A DNA stretch of 64,000 nucleotides from Aureimonas sp. AU20. GTDB lineage: Bacteria; Pseudomonadota; Alphaproteobacteria; Rhizobiales; Rhizobiaceae. How positions within the stretch are numbered: position 1 is the stretch's first letter; the number at the start of each line of letters is the position of its first letter. Shown here one piece after another: positions 36,027 through 45,797 of this stretch. The notes under the pieces were generated by a model. It ran no database searches, had not been told where the DNA came from, and was given only the letters and a program-made list of their open reading frames with translations. The stretch is from positions 1,488,001-1,552,000 of the forward strand of contig NZ_CP006367.1 of assembly GCF_001442755.1 (NCBI RefSeq), in the 5' to 3' direction. The position numbers were made by a program, and so were the translations under genes.

Positions 36027-36407
36027 TCAGCCGGTGATGGCGATCTCGGCGCCGGGCTGGAGAGCGCTGGCGAGCGCCGCGCCGTCCACCGCGCTGGCGG
36101 CGATCTCGCCGGGCCGCTCGGGTGCCTCCGCGCCGTTGAAATTGATGACGACATGGCCGATGTCGCGCACCTTGGCCCAGGCGAGCGGGCCGATGCCGGT
36201 CAGCGTGGCTTCCACCGAGCCGACGCGGATCGCCGCGCCCGGCGAGGGGGCCTCGACGCTCGGCTCCTCCGCGACGCGATGCGTCACAGAGACTTCGGCG
36301 AGTTCGGGCGGGGCGCCGTCCGCGAACAGGATCAGGACGCCGCCTTCCAGAAGGTCGGCCACGTCCGGGCCGATGGCGGTGACGAGCGTGCGAAAGCGTG
36401 TGGTCAT
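36027..36407 (-). CDS. srlB: PTS glucitol/sorbitol-type EIIA
   Basis: A 126-residue cytoplasmic EIIA of the Gut family. The segment VLILFADGAPPELAEVSVTHR includes the His expected to carry phosphate from HPr, and GIGPLAWAKVRDIGHVVINF is the conserved C-terminal strand region. Length agrees with SrlB. It lies between the EIIB and HPr-EI genes in the same orientation. Confidence 0.9.
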   Translation of the reverse strand: MTTRFRTLVTAIGPDVADLLEGGVLILFADGAPPELAEVSVTHRVAEEPSVEAPSPGAAIRVGSVEATLTGIGPLAWAKVRDIGHVVINFNGAEAPERPGEIAASAVDGAALASALQPGAEIAITG

Positions 36408-36529
36408 GAAGGGCTCTCCGAAGGAGGGGAGGCCGGGCGCCGTCTCATTCGCGCCGGCTCCGAAAGGGGGCGGGCCGGGGCGCTTGGGCGCCGGCCCGCA
36501 AGGCTTGGCATCAGAGTCGCGCTAGCGCG

Positions 36530-37576
36530 TCAGAGCAGGAAGCTCGCGCCCCAGGCGATGAGAACCGAGACCGGCCCCATGATCTGGCGGCTGATCAAAA
36601 CGGCGGGCACGCCGATCTCGATCGTCTTGGGCTTGGCCTCGCCGAGGGCCAGGCCCACCGGCACGAAGTCGCAGCCGACCTGCGTGTTGTAGGCAAACAG
36701 CGCCGGCAGGGCCATGGCAGGGGCGATCGTGCCGTTGGCGATCTGCGGTCCGATGATGGCGACGCCGATCACCTGCGCGATCACCGCGCCGGGACCGAGG
36801 ATCGGCGACAGGAAGGGCAGGCCGCAGATCGCGGATAGAACGATGAGGCCGAGGATGTTGTTGGCGAGCGGCCCCATGGGCGCGGCCAGAAGATCGCCGA
36901 CGCCGGTATAGAGGATGATGCCGATCAGCATGGTCACGAAGGCCATGAAGGGCAGGACGTTGCGGATCACCATGTCGATGGTGCGCCGACCGGCATTGAA
37001 GAAGATGCCGACGGCCCGGCCCATGACGCGGCCGACGCTGGTGATGGCGCCGATCAGCCCGCCCTGGTTCGAGGCGGGCATCGCGCTGCCGAGCGCCGCG
37101 GTCGCCTCGGCCGGCGAGGAGAAGGAGCGCGGCGCGGCGGCCGGCTGGCCCATGCCGGCGGGCGAAGCCGCGCCTTGGCCGCTTGGCGCGGCGGCGGCGC
37201 TATCGGCCGGCGCCATGTCGTCGGTGGTCACGCCCGAGACGTAGATGTCCTCGGTGATGAACTGCGCGAGCGGCCCGCTCTGGCCGACCGGCATGATGTT
37301 GATGGTTGGGATGCGCTTGCGGGCATAGACGCCGCAGCGCGCCGTGCCGCCGCAGTCGATAACGACGGCCGCCATCTCGCTTTCCAGCGGCGGGTTGCGG
37401 AACCCGTCCACCACGGTGGCGCCGGTCAGTTCGGCGAGCCGCTGCGCGACGGCGGGGATGCCGCCGCCGGTGACGGCGACGATCTTGTCGCGCTCGGGCG
37501 TCGGCTGGATCACCAGCGGGCCGCCCCAGCCACCCTTGCCCTGCGAAACGCGAATGGCATTGAAACTCTTGGCCAT
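36530..37576 (-). CDS. srlE: PTS glucitol/sorbitol-type EIIB (with C-terminal membrane domain)
   Basis: A 348-residue SrlE-type protein. The N-terminal EIIB domain has VVIDCGGTARCGVYARKR (Cys75 and Cys81, one of them the phosphocysteine), then INIMPVGQSGPLAQFITEDI. An Ala/Pro-rich linker follows (about 120-165). The C-terminal part is a membrane domain with PFMAFVTMLIGIILYTGVGD and GCDFVPVGLALGEAKPKT. It hands phosphate to the incoming polyol and forms part of the channel with EIIC. Confidence 0.93.
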   Translation of the reverse strand: MAKSFNAIRVSQGKGGWGGPLVIQPTPERDKIVAVTGGGIPAVAQRLAELTGATVVDGFRNPPLESEMAAVVIDCGGTARCGVYARKRIPTINIMPVGQSGPLAQFITEDIYVSGVTTDDMAPADSAAAAPSGQGAASPAGMGQPAAAPRSFSSPAEATAALGSAMPASNQGGLIGAITSVGRVMGRAVGIFFNAGRRTIDMVIRNVLPFMAFVTMLIGIILYTGVGDLLAAPMGPLANNILGLIVLSAICGLPFLSPILGPGAVIAQVIGVAIIGPQIANGTIAPAMALPALFAYNTQVGCDFVPVGLALGEAKPKTIEIGVPAVLISRQIMGPVSVLIAWGASFLL

Positions 37577-37601
37577 GATCCGATCCTTTCCTCGCCCGGC
37601 C

Positions 37602-38456
37602 CTAGAGCGTCACGCCTTCGCGCTGCGCTAGAAAGCGCGTGACGCGTTCGGTGACGATGCCCTTGAGAAGGATCACGACGATGCCGACGATGAAGTAGTA
37701 GATGGCGAGATTGATGTGGTAGCCGGGCGGCACAACGCCCCGGTTTTCCAGCTCCAGAAGCGCCACCAGAACGCCGCCCCAGACGAAGTATTCGCCGGCA
37801 TTGGCATGGGGAAACAGGCCGAGGATCGGGTGGCAGAAGGACACGGCCGAGTCGTAGAAGGCCGGCTTGTGCTTCTCTTCCAGGAACGTGCCGAACGTGT
37901 AGGCCATCGGGTTGGTGAGGAAGAACATGGCGAGCACCGGCAGGACGGTGTAGCGCGTCAGCGCGATGCGCCCCGCCTTGCGGGCGAGCCCGTGAACCCG
38001 CTCCTCGCCGATCATGCCGGTCAGCGCGTAGAAGGCGGTCATCAGCACCACCAGCGTCGGGATAATGCCGGTGACGAAGCCGAGAAACACCTCGCCGCCC
38101 TTCTGGAAGACGCCGATGAAGTGGCGCCCGATCGTCGCCAGCCAGCCGAGCTGCTCCTCCTTGTTGCTGGTGGAGAGCTGCTGAACGCGCTTGGCATATT
38201 CTTCCGCCGAGATCGGGCCGCCGGCCGTGGCGGGAACGGTGGCCTGCGCGGTGCCGGCGGCGCCGGGATCGGTGGCCTGCGCGAGCAGCGTCGCGCCGTG
38301 ATGGGCGCTGTCGCCAACGCTGCCGGCAACGGCGTGATGGGCCGCAAGATCATGGACCGGGGCCAGCATGGCGGGGTCGCTCAAGGCATGGGCGTAGGCG
38401 GCGCCGTGAGCGGCGAGATCGGCCACTCCTTGCGCCATCATCATGGTCAGCATCAT
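37602..38456 (-). CDS. srlA: PTS glucitol/sorbitol-type EIIC, N-terminally extended
   Basis: About 284 residues. From residue about 110 onward it matches SrlA (FIGVFQKGGEVFLGFVTGII, FFLTNPMAYTFGTFLEEKHK, CHPILGLFPHANAGEYFVWG). The first 110 residues are an Ala/His/Thr-rich extension (DLAAHGAAYAHALSDP, DLAAHHAVAGS) that E. coli SrlA, at 187 residues, lacks. The start is ATG 38456 or 38453 after GGGAGGGG. It is the polyol-conducting channel. The extension looks disordered and may be a misjudged start only if translation begins much later, where no good ribosome site was found. Confidence 0.88.
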   Translation of the reverse strand: MMLTMMMAQGVADLAAHGAAYAHALSDPAMLAPVHDLAAHHAVAGSVGDSAHHGATLLAQATDPGAAGTAQATVPATAGGPISAEEYAKRVQQLSTSNKEEQLGWLATIGRHFIGVFQKGGEVFLGFVTGIIPTLVVLMTAFYALTGMIGEERVHGLARKAGRIALTRYTVLPVLAMFFLTNPMAYTFGTFLEEKHKPAFYDSAVSFCHPILGLFPHANAGEYFVWGGVLVALLELENRGVVPPGYHINLAIYYFIVGIVVILLKGIVTERVTRFLAQREGVTL

Positions 38457-38570
38457 TGGCCCCTCCCGGCCTTGTTCGCCCAAAAGGGCATGTCATGTCT
38501 CGGCTGGCGGAAACCCGGCGCGCCACTCCCGCGCGTCAGGGCTCCCGGCGATGGATAGTCGAGGAAAAGC

Positions 38571-39014
38571 TCAGACGGCGGCGGGGCGCAGGCGCGCCGT
38601 GGCTTTGGGCGAAGCGGACGCCGCGCCGCCGCCCCGGCGCACCGTCTCGACCTGGGCGAGGGCTGTCAGCAGCGCCTGCGAGAACGGGTCTTTCGGCCGC
38701 AACGCGGCTTGGCTGCGCGCTTCGCCTGGGCTGAGGCCCTCCAGCCTTTCCACCCGGCGCGCCTTGGCGAAGACCGTTCGGCCCTCGATGGTGACGACGC
38801 GGCGCAGCGTCTCGTCCGGGGCGACCACCAGTAGCACGATCGCGCCGCGCTTCAGCCCGCCGCCGCCCTTGCCGACGCCCATCCAGCCGTCCGACCATTC
38901 GCTCGACAATTGCTGGAACGCCGCGCGGTAGCGGCGGATCTGGACGAGCGTTCCCCAGCACTGGAGAAGCCAAGCCAACGCCAGAAGCGCCAGCACGCCT
39001 TGCCAACCCCACAT
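38571..39014 (-). CDS. gutM: Glucitol operon activator GutM-like protein
   Basis: A 147-residue protein with one N-terminal membrane helix (MWGWQGVLALLALAWLLQCW) followed by a cytoplasmic domain with the GutM pattern (WMGVGKGGGGLKRGAIVLLV, RVERLEGLSPGEA). In E. coli GutM activates the sorbitol operon; a membrane-attached role in PTS control is likely. ATG 39014 follows GGGAGG at seven bases, and an ATG at 39047 has none. It is the first gene of the PTS operon, just downstream of a promoter embedded in a 32-bp dyad. Confidence 0.87.
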   Translation of the reverse strand: MWGWQGVLALLALAWLLQCWGTLVQIRRYRAAFQQLSSEWSDGWMGVGKGGGGLKRGAIVLLVVAPDETLRRVVTIEGRTVFAKARRVERLEGLSPGEARSQAALRPKDPFSQALLTALAQVETVRRGGGAASASPKATARLRPAAV

Positions 39015-39056
39015 TCGAAAACCTCCCGACGACGCTCTCCCTTGCATCGTTGACCG

Positions 39057-39093
39057 ATCATGAACATTTGACTTCTATGGTGTCAAGATGTTC
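39057..39093 (-). promoter_or_regulatory. PTS-operon promoter within SorC-type operator, copy C
   Basis: On the minus strand the dyad is GAACATCTT-N14-CAAATGTTC (39062-39093). A perfect -35 TTGACA (39081-39086) lies inside it, and a -10-like CATGAT (39057-39062) follows after 18 bases at its edge. A repressor bound here would block the PTS promoter. The regulator gene ends 21 bp upstream. Confidence 0.7.
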
Positions 39094-39113
39094 GTTCGCT
39101 TGGCGTAGAGTTG

Positions 39114-40079
39114 TTAGGACGTGGGGTCTTCGAGGAGGCTTGCGGCCGTCAACTCGTCGGTGACGAGTACGGTCGGCCGCACGAAAGCGAGGGAGGCGCG
39201 CAGAATGTCGATCTTGTCCGCCCCGCCCGAGGCGATGACGCGCTTTCCCGCCCGGCGGATCGCCGACATGTCGGCCGACATGATGCGGGAATTGATGGGA
39301 TGATCCACCAGTTCGCCGGCTCTGTCCAGAAAGTGGAAGAGAAGATCGCCGACGGCCCCGGCCTTCTGCAGCGACTGCCGGTCGCTTTCGGCGATGTAGC
39401 CGGTGCGATAGGTCGTGGCGCCGCACTCGATGCCGCCGACGCTCAGCACCACCATGTCGAGATGATCGGCCATGCCCAGAACCGAGCTGAGGCCGCAGCG
39501 CTCAATCAGGGCGGTCTTTGTCTCGACGCTGTCGACGATGGCCGGCGCGGTGAGAAGAAAGGCGTCGCCATTGAAGATCTGGGCGAAGCGCCAGGCGAAC
39601 TCGGCTGGGTTGAAGCGATGCGCCTCGGCGATGCCGCCGAGCAGCGACACGACGCGCATCTCCTCCAAGGCGCGCGCCTCGACATAAGGCAGCGATTCCA
39701 GAAGCGTCCGGCCCCAGCCGAGGCCGATCGTCATGCCCTCCGCCACGGTCTGCGAGAGATAGCTGCCGATGGCCGCGCTGATGACGGGGGCGGGGTCCTC
39801 GCCGGCGCCGGGCGCCGGCACGACGATGGCGCTTTCCAGCCCGAAGCGCCGCTCCAGCGCGCGCTCGGTCGCGGTGAGTTCGGCCAGCGGGCCGGCCACG
39901 GAGATGCGCACCTCCGAGCGGTTGCGCGCTTCGGCAAGCAGGCGCACCACGCTGACGCGCCCGATGCCGAGCGCGCTGGCGATGTCGTTCTGCGTCATCT
40001 GCTCGACATAGTACATCCAGGCCGCGCGCACGCGCATCCGGTCGGCGCGCGTGCCGGCGAGGGAGGCTTGATCCGACAT
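39114..40079 (-). CDS. SorC/EryD-like sugar-responsive transcriptional regulator 2
   Basis: A 321-residue paralogue of the regulator at 27263. The HTH (RAAWMYYVEQMTQNDIASAL, recognition helix near IGRVSVVRLLAEAR) and sugar-phosphate domain (AEGMTIGLGWGRTLLESLPY, SLLGGIAEAHRFNPAEFAWR) share long identical stretches with it. AAGGAAG precedes the ATG. It lies directly upstream of the PTS operon in the same direction, with a dyad-containing promoter in between, so it is the best candidate to control the PTS genes in response to a phosphorylated polyol. Confidence 0.92.
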   Translation of the reverse strand: MSDQASLAGTRADRMRVRAAWMYYVEQMTQNDIASALGIGRVSVVRLLAEARNRSEVRISVAGPLAELTATERALERRFGLESAIVVPAPGAGEDPAPVISAAIGSYLSQTVAEGMTIGLGWGRTLLESLPYVEARALEEMRVVSLLGGIAEAHRFNPAEFAWRFAQIFNGDAFLLTAPAIVDSVETKTALIERCGLSSVLGMADHLDMVVLSVGGIECGATTYRTGYIAESDRQSLQKAGAVGDLLFHFLDRAGELVDHPINSRIMSADMSAIRRAGKRVIASGGADKIDILRASLAFVRPTVLVTDELTAASLLEDPTS

Positions 40080-40220
40080 CTCGGCTTCCTTTCCGGCGCT
40101 CAGGCGCTTCGCAGGGGCGAGGGGCTGCGGCTTGGCCGCGCCGGGCGGGCTTCAAGCAGAAAATCCCTCATGATTCGGCGGGGCCTATGATAGCGTTCGG
40201 CTGCAAGTTGGAGAGCGTCC

Positions 40221-40922
40221 ATGTTGCCTTATCCTGATAGTCTGGCCCTGCCGCTGAAGGAGGGAATCCGGGACTTGAGATCCTCGATCCGCCATGAAGC
40301 GCGGGCGGGCGCCGTGTCCAACCAACTGTTCGGAACCCCCGAGCCGACCCGCCGGCTGGCGCGGCTGGCCGACGGCATGCTGACGCGGGCCGAGCGTTTC
40401 GCCGGCAAGGTCCTGTCGCGCGACGCCGTCGATCTCGGCGCGCGGCTGGATCGGCTCGGCGCCGGTCTTGCTGAGGGACATGTGACCGAGCGCACGGGCG
40501 ATGTCTATGCCGTGTGTCAGGCGATCTGCGATCTCGACGGCCCGTCCGGCGCCGTGGTGTCGGAGCTCAAGCTTTCCAGCCGCAATCTCGACCGGCCCCT
40601 GTCGGGCGAGGGGGACCCGGCGCTGGCGGCCGCGCGCATCGCCGCGCGCATGGCCGCGCTCGACATCGTACGCCCGTGCCTCGGCACCGTTCTCGCCTCC
40701 GCCGGCCGCGAGGAGACGAAAGCGCTGAACGCGCGCGTCGCGCTGACCGCCTGGCTCGCCGTGCTCGTCCGGCTCCAGACGCGCGAGGACGCCCGCGTTA
40801 TTCTCGCCAGCGCGCGCTGGGCGACGGAGGCGGAAGAGGCCGAATGGCGGACGCTGCTGAACGAGCGCAAGCTCGAGGACCTCGCCGCGCTTTGGCGCCA
40901 GACCGTGCCCTATCTGCCTTGA
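40221..40922 (+). CDS. Hypothetical protein, 233 aa
   Basis: I do not recognise a family. The protein is soluble and mostly helical by composition (AARIAARMAALDIVRPCLGT, NARVALTAWLAVLVRLQT), with two cysteines and no signal peptide. It is divergent from the SorC regulator by about 140 bp and followed by another unknown gene, with which it probably forms a pair. Codon use and GC resemble the neighbours. A 23-bp tandem duplication covers its stop codon. Confidence 0.65.
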   Translation: MLPYPDSLALPLKEGIRDLRSSIRHEARAGAVSNQLFGTPEPTRRLARLADGMLTRAERFAGKVLSRDAVDLGARLDRLGAGLAEGHVTERTGDVYAVCQAICDLDGPSGAVVSELKLSSRNLDRPLSGEGDPALAAARIAARMAALDIVRPCLGTVLASAGREETKALNARVALTAWLAVLVRLQTREDARVILASARWATEAEEAEWRTLLNERKLEDLAALWRQTVPYLP

Positions 40923-40948
40923 AGGCCGTACCTTATCTGTCTTGAAGG
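40903..40948. repeat. 23-bp tandem duplication over a stop codon
   Basis: Two adjacent copies, beginning CCGTGCCCTATCTG and CCGTACCTTATCTG and both ending CTTGAAGG, differ at three positions. The first copy contains the last codons and TGA of the upstream gene. Confidence 0.8.
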
Positions 40949-41037
40949 AACTGCCGGCTCCCGGCGTCGAGCGAGGAAAGCCGCCGGAGACCCGACGAAA
41001 AGCCCCGAGAAAGAGTGCCGAATTGACCGACAGCGCG

Positions 41038-41688
41038 ATGAAGCTCAGCATCGACTTTCCGCCCGAGGCGGAGGGGCGTTCGCCCATCAAGCGCTCGATC
41101 CGGCGCCTGGCGGCCTTCTCGCATCTGGTGGACCATGGGCTCGCCCAGTTCAACCGGCGCTACGGCACCGATCTCACCGTTTCCTCGCGCCAGCTGACCC
41201 GCGCCTTTCTGGAATGGGTCCGCCGCTTCGACGCGCAGCGCGAACTGGCCGATCGGGATCGGCGCGACTTCAGCCATTTCGCCGCCGGGCTCCTGTTCAG
41301 CAGCTTCATCCGCAACCGGCCGGTGCAGTCGGCTGCCGGGCAGGGGGCGGCCAATGAGCTCGCCGGCACCTCGGCCCTGCGCCCGGAGGAACGGCTGATC
41401 GCCTTCTGGCCGGAAGGCGTCTTCTACTTCGAATTCTGCATCACGGTGCTCGACAAGGTTCTGGCGGAGCAGTCGCTCGAAGGCATCCATCTCGCGCCGC
41501 AGGCGGTGGAGCTGCGCTCCTGGCAGTCCTTCCGCGAGAATGTGCAGGACGATCCCAATCTCGCCATCCCGTTCCTGGACCTCTTCCTCGGCGGCGATCC
41601 CAATTGGGACTACCCCACCGCCGCGCGTTTCCGCTCCGCCCTGCAGGGTCACTTCCTCGGGGCGGATCGGCGGCTCACCTCGAACTGA
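41038..41688 (+). CDS. Hypothetical protein, about 216 aa
   Basis: Unrecognised. It is a soluble, aromatic-rich protein with segments such as FNRRYGTDLTVSSRQLTRAF, FWPEGVFYFEFCITVLDKVL and LDLFLGGDPNWDYPTA. The start is uncertain: ATG 41038 was taken, but TTG codons at 41023 and 40942 are in frame. It is the second of two unknown genes on the plus strand lying between the PTS regulator and the second ABC system, so a link to either is unproven. Confidence 0.65.
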   Translation: MKLSIDFPPEAEGRSPIKRSIRRLAAFSHLVDHGLAQFNRRYGTDLTVSSRQLTRAFLEWVRRFDAQRELADRDRRDFSHFAAGLLFSSFIRNRPVQSAAGQGAANELAGTSALRPEERLIAFWPEGVFYFEFCITVLDKVLAEQSLEGIHLAPQAVELRSWQSFRENVQDDPNLAIPFLDLFLGGDPNWDYPTAARFRSALQGHFLGADRRLTSN

Positions 41689-41839
41689 CATCGACGCTCG
41701 GGCTGCGAGGCGCACCGACGCGCTGGCGTCGATACTATTGTGCGTGCGCGATTAGCCCCTCACGTTTCCGACCTGACGCTTTCACCTCGTTCGATAGCCA
41801 TCCGGCGAGCTTCCTGCGGGAGTTTTGCGGCCTGCGCAT

Positions 41840-41871
41840 GAACAGATGTTTTTTGTATTGACCAAATGTTC
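41840..41871 (+). promoter_or_regulatory. Promoter with SorC-type operator, copy D
   Basis: GAACAGATG-N14-CAAATGTTC, the same 32-bp length and right half as copy C. A -35-like TTGACC (41858-41863) lies inside it, and TATGTT (41882-41887) follows after 18 bases as a possible -10. It is 115 bp upstream of the hydrolase/ABC operon. The remaining intergenic DNA (41689-41986) shows nothing else. Confidence 0.62.
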
Positions 41872-41986
41872 CTTCGTGATTTATGTTGCAAGCGATCGAA
41901 GTCCGCCGCGCTGGGAGGCGCGGGCGACGAGCGCCTGAAGGCTTGAGGCCGCGCTCTCCCGGACTTCGCTTCGTTCGGGAGGAAAC

Positions 41987-42901
41987 ATGGTTGAGATCGT
42001 CGATCACGCGGGGGCCCCCGTGAAGCACGGGCGCGCGCGGGTCAATGGCATCCGGATGCATTACGTGACGGCCGGGCAGGGCGAGCCGCTCCTGCTCCTG
42101 CATGGCACGCCCAAGACGCATTACTACTGGGCCAAGCTCCTGCCCCTCCTGACGGAGCATTTCACCGTCGTCGCGCCCGATCTGCGCGGCTTCGGCTACA
42201 CTGACAAGCCGCCGGCGGAGGAGGGTTACGACTCCCTCACCAACGCCAACGACATGGCCGAGCTGATGACGCAGCTTGGGCACGAGCGGTTCCACCTGCA
42301 TGGCGAGGACCGGGGCGCGGAATTCGCCTATGCGCTGGCCGCCACGCAGCGCGACCGGGTCAAGACGCTTTCCTTCTGCGAGATGCTGCTTTCGGGCGAG
42401 GGGCTGGAGGAATGGTCCAACTTCACGCCGGACAACATCTCCGCCCAGTATCGCCAGCAGGGCGTCTGGGTTTGGCACATTCCCTTCTTCTGGATTCCGC
42501 ATCTGCCGGAAATGCTCATCACCGGCCGCGAGCGCGAGTTCTGGGAGTTCTGGATCAAGGCCGAGACCTGGAACCCGACCGCGATCAGCGACGAGGCGAT
42601 CTCGGAATGGATCGCCCGCCTGTCCGCCCCCGGGGGCCTGCGCGGCTGCCTGGAGACCTACCGCGCCGGCCTCAAGAACGCGCGCATCAATGGCGAGTTG
42701 AAGCAGAAGAAGCTCTCGCTGCCGATCATGACGGTGGGCGCGCCGGAATTCTTCGGCCCGCTGGTGCGCGACCAGATGCTGAAGGTTTCGGAAGGCGTCG
42801 AGCGTTCCGAGGTCTTCGAGGAATGTGGCCATAGCCTTGCCTGGGAGGCCGAGGATCGCCTCGCCCTCATGCTGCGCGAGTTCATGCTGAACCGCGCCTG
42901 A
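41987..42901 (+). CDS. Alpha/beta hydrolase, epoxide hydrolase/haloacetate dehalogenase type
   Basis: A 304-residue alpha/beta hydrolase. The oxyanion region is LLLHGTPKTHYYWAKLL, and the nucleophile elbow is HGEDRGAEFAY with Asp as the nucleophile, the mark of epoxide hydrolases and haloalkane/haloacetate dehalogenases. DLRGFGYTDKP is also typical, and the general-base His is in ECGHSLAWE. There is no signal peptide. A GGGAGGAAAC ribosome site precedes it. It is the first gene before a sugar ABC importer with the same orientation, so it may act on the imported compound, but the reaction is unknown. Confidence 0.85.
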   Translation: MVEIVDHAGAPVKHGRARVNGIRMHYVTAGQGEPLLLLHGTPKTHYYWAKLLPLLTEHFTVVAPDLRGFGYTDKPPAEEGYDSLTNANDMAELMTQLGHERFHLHGEDRGAEFAYALAATQRDRVKTLSFCEMLLSGEGLEEWSNFTPDNISAQYRQQGVWVWHIPFFWIPHLPEMLITGREREFWEFWIKAETWNPTAISDEAISEWIARLSAPGGLRGCLETYRAGLKNARINGELKQKKLSLPIMTVGAPEFFGPLVRDQMLKVSEGVERSEVFEECGHSLAWEAEDRLALMLREFMLNRA

Positions 42902-43032
42902 CACGACCTGAAAGCCTCGCGACGACGAGGTTCGCCCGGCGCGACAGCTTCGCGCCGGAGCGATGAGACCCGCGCATCGTCTGGGAGGACGGGGCCGGGC
43001 AGCGCTGCTCGCTCAACATCCGGGAGGATCCC

Positions 43033-44217
43033 ATGCGTCACTTCAAGCCCGCCGCTCTCGCCGCGGCCCTCACTCTGCTTTCGGTCTCGGTCTCCCCGAG
43101 CGCCGTGTTCGCGGCCGACAACATCGCCGCCGATCTCAACCAGCCGCTCTGGTATCAGGCGCCGAGCGCCAAGACGCTGGAACTCGCCAAGATCGACGAT
43201 CTCTCCTCGACCGTGGTCAGCGACGGCCAGCGCGGCGAGAAGGGCGTCCTGGGCTCCTCGATCGCCATCACCCCGGAGCAGGCCGCCAAGATCAAGGCCG
43301 GCAATTTCACGGTCGCCATTGCCATGGGCTGGCTGGGAGACGACTGGGCCTCCGAGCAGCTGACGGGCCTCAAGGAAAACTTCGAGTCCATGGGCATCAA
43401 GGTCGTGGCCGAGACCAATGCCAATTGGGACGACGCCAAGCAGATCTCCGATCTCGACTCCATCGCCGTCCTGAAGCCCGACCTTCTCGTCTCCATCCCG
43501 CTGAACGGCCAGACCACGGCGGCCGCCTACAAGCGCATCGCCGAGGCCGGCACCAAGGTCGTCTTCATCGATCAGGCGGTGGACGGCATGGAGCCCGGCA
43601 AGGACTATGTCTCGATCATCTCCTCGGACAATCTGGCGCTCGGCATGTATGTGGCCGACGAGCTGGCCAAGGCGATCGGCGGCAAGGGCGATGTCGCCGC
43701 CCTCTATTTCGCCAACGACTTCTACGTTACCAATCTGCGCTACGAGGGCTTCGTCGCTCGGCTCATGGCCAAATATCCCGACGTGAAGCTCGTCGCCACC
43801 GCCGGCCATGACGACCCGGACAAGGGCCAGGAAGTGGCGCAGGCGCTGCTTGCCCGCTATCCCACGCTGAACGGGCTGTACGGCTCCTGGAGTATCCCGG
43901 CCATGGGCGCCGCCACGGCCGCGCAGGTCGCCGGCATGTCGCCCGAGAACTTCAAGATCGTCTGCGAGAACTTCGACCAGATCGTCGCCGCCAACATGGC
44001 CAAGAAGGGCTTCATCGCCGGCATCTCCTCGCAGCGTCCCTACGACCAGGGCACGGCCGAGGCCAAGGTCGGCGCGCTGGCGCTGATCGGCGAAGCGACC
44101 CCGCCCTATGTCGTCGTGCCGCCGCTGGCGGTGGATCGGAGCAATCTCCCGGCGTCCTACAAGACGATCTACCGCAAGGACCTACCGGCCGAGATGTCGG
44201 CCGACCTGTCCAACTGA
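43033..44217 (+). CDS. Sugar ABC transporter substrate-binding protein 2
   Basis: A 394-residue periplasmic binding protein (Peripla_BP_4 type) with a signal peptide ending SAVFA-AD. Segments include VAIAMGWLGDDWASEQLTGL, LLVSIPLNGQTTAAAYKRIA and GLYGSWSIPAMGAATAAQVA. It is about 80 residues longer than the first binding protein, partly through an N-terminal extension before the first beta strand. GGGAGG precedes the ATG. A GC hairpin follows the stop. The ligand is unknown. Confidence 0.9.
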   Translation: MRHFKPAALAAALTLLSVSVSPSAVFAADNIAADLNQPLWYQAPSAKTLELAKIDDLSSTVVSDGQRGEKGVLGSSIAITPEQAAKIKAGNFTVAIAMGWLGDDWASEQLTGLKENFESMGIKVVAETNANWDDAKQISDLDSIAVLKPDLLVSIPLNGQTTAAAYKRIAEAGTKVVFIDQAVDGMEPGKDYVSIISSDNLALGMYVADELAKAIGGKGDVAALYFANDFYVTNLRYEGFVARLMAKYPDVKLVATAGHDDPDKGQEVAQALLARYPTLNGLYGSWSIPAMGAATAAQVAGMSPENFKIVCENFDQIVAANMAKKGFIAGISSQRPYDQGTAEAKVGALALIGEATPPYVVVPPLAVDRSNLPASYKTIYRKDLPAEMSADLSN

Positions 44218-44230
44218 TCCCCGCTTCGCG

Positions 44231-44256
44231 GCGGGGCGGCGGGTTCGCCGCCCCGC
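44231..44256 (+). promoter_or_regulatory. Intercistronic hairpin after second binding-protein gene
   Basis: An 11-bp perfect stem GCGGGGCGGCG/CGCCGCCCCGC with a 4-base GGTT loop and no U tract, in the same position as the hairpin of the first importer. Confidence 0.72.
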
Positions 44257-44309
44257 ATCTTCCCTGAGCGCTTTGGGTCTCCCGCGCTCGCTGGTCGGGA
44301 TGGCATGGG

Positions 44310-45780
<1,471 letters not shown>

Positions 45781-45797
<17 letters not shown>

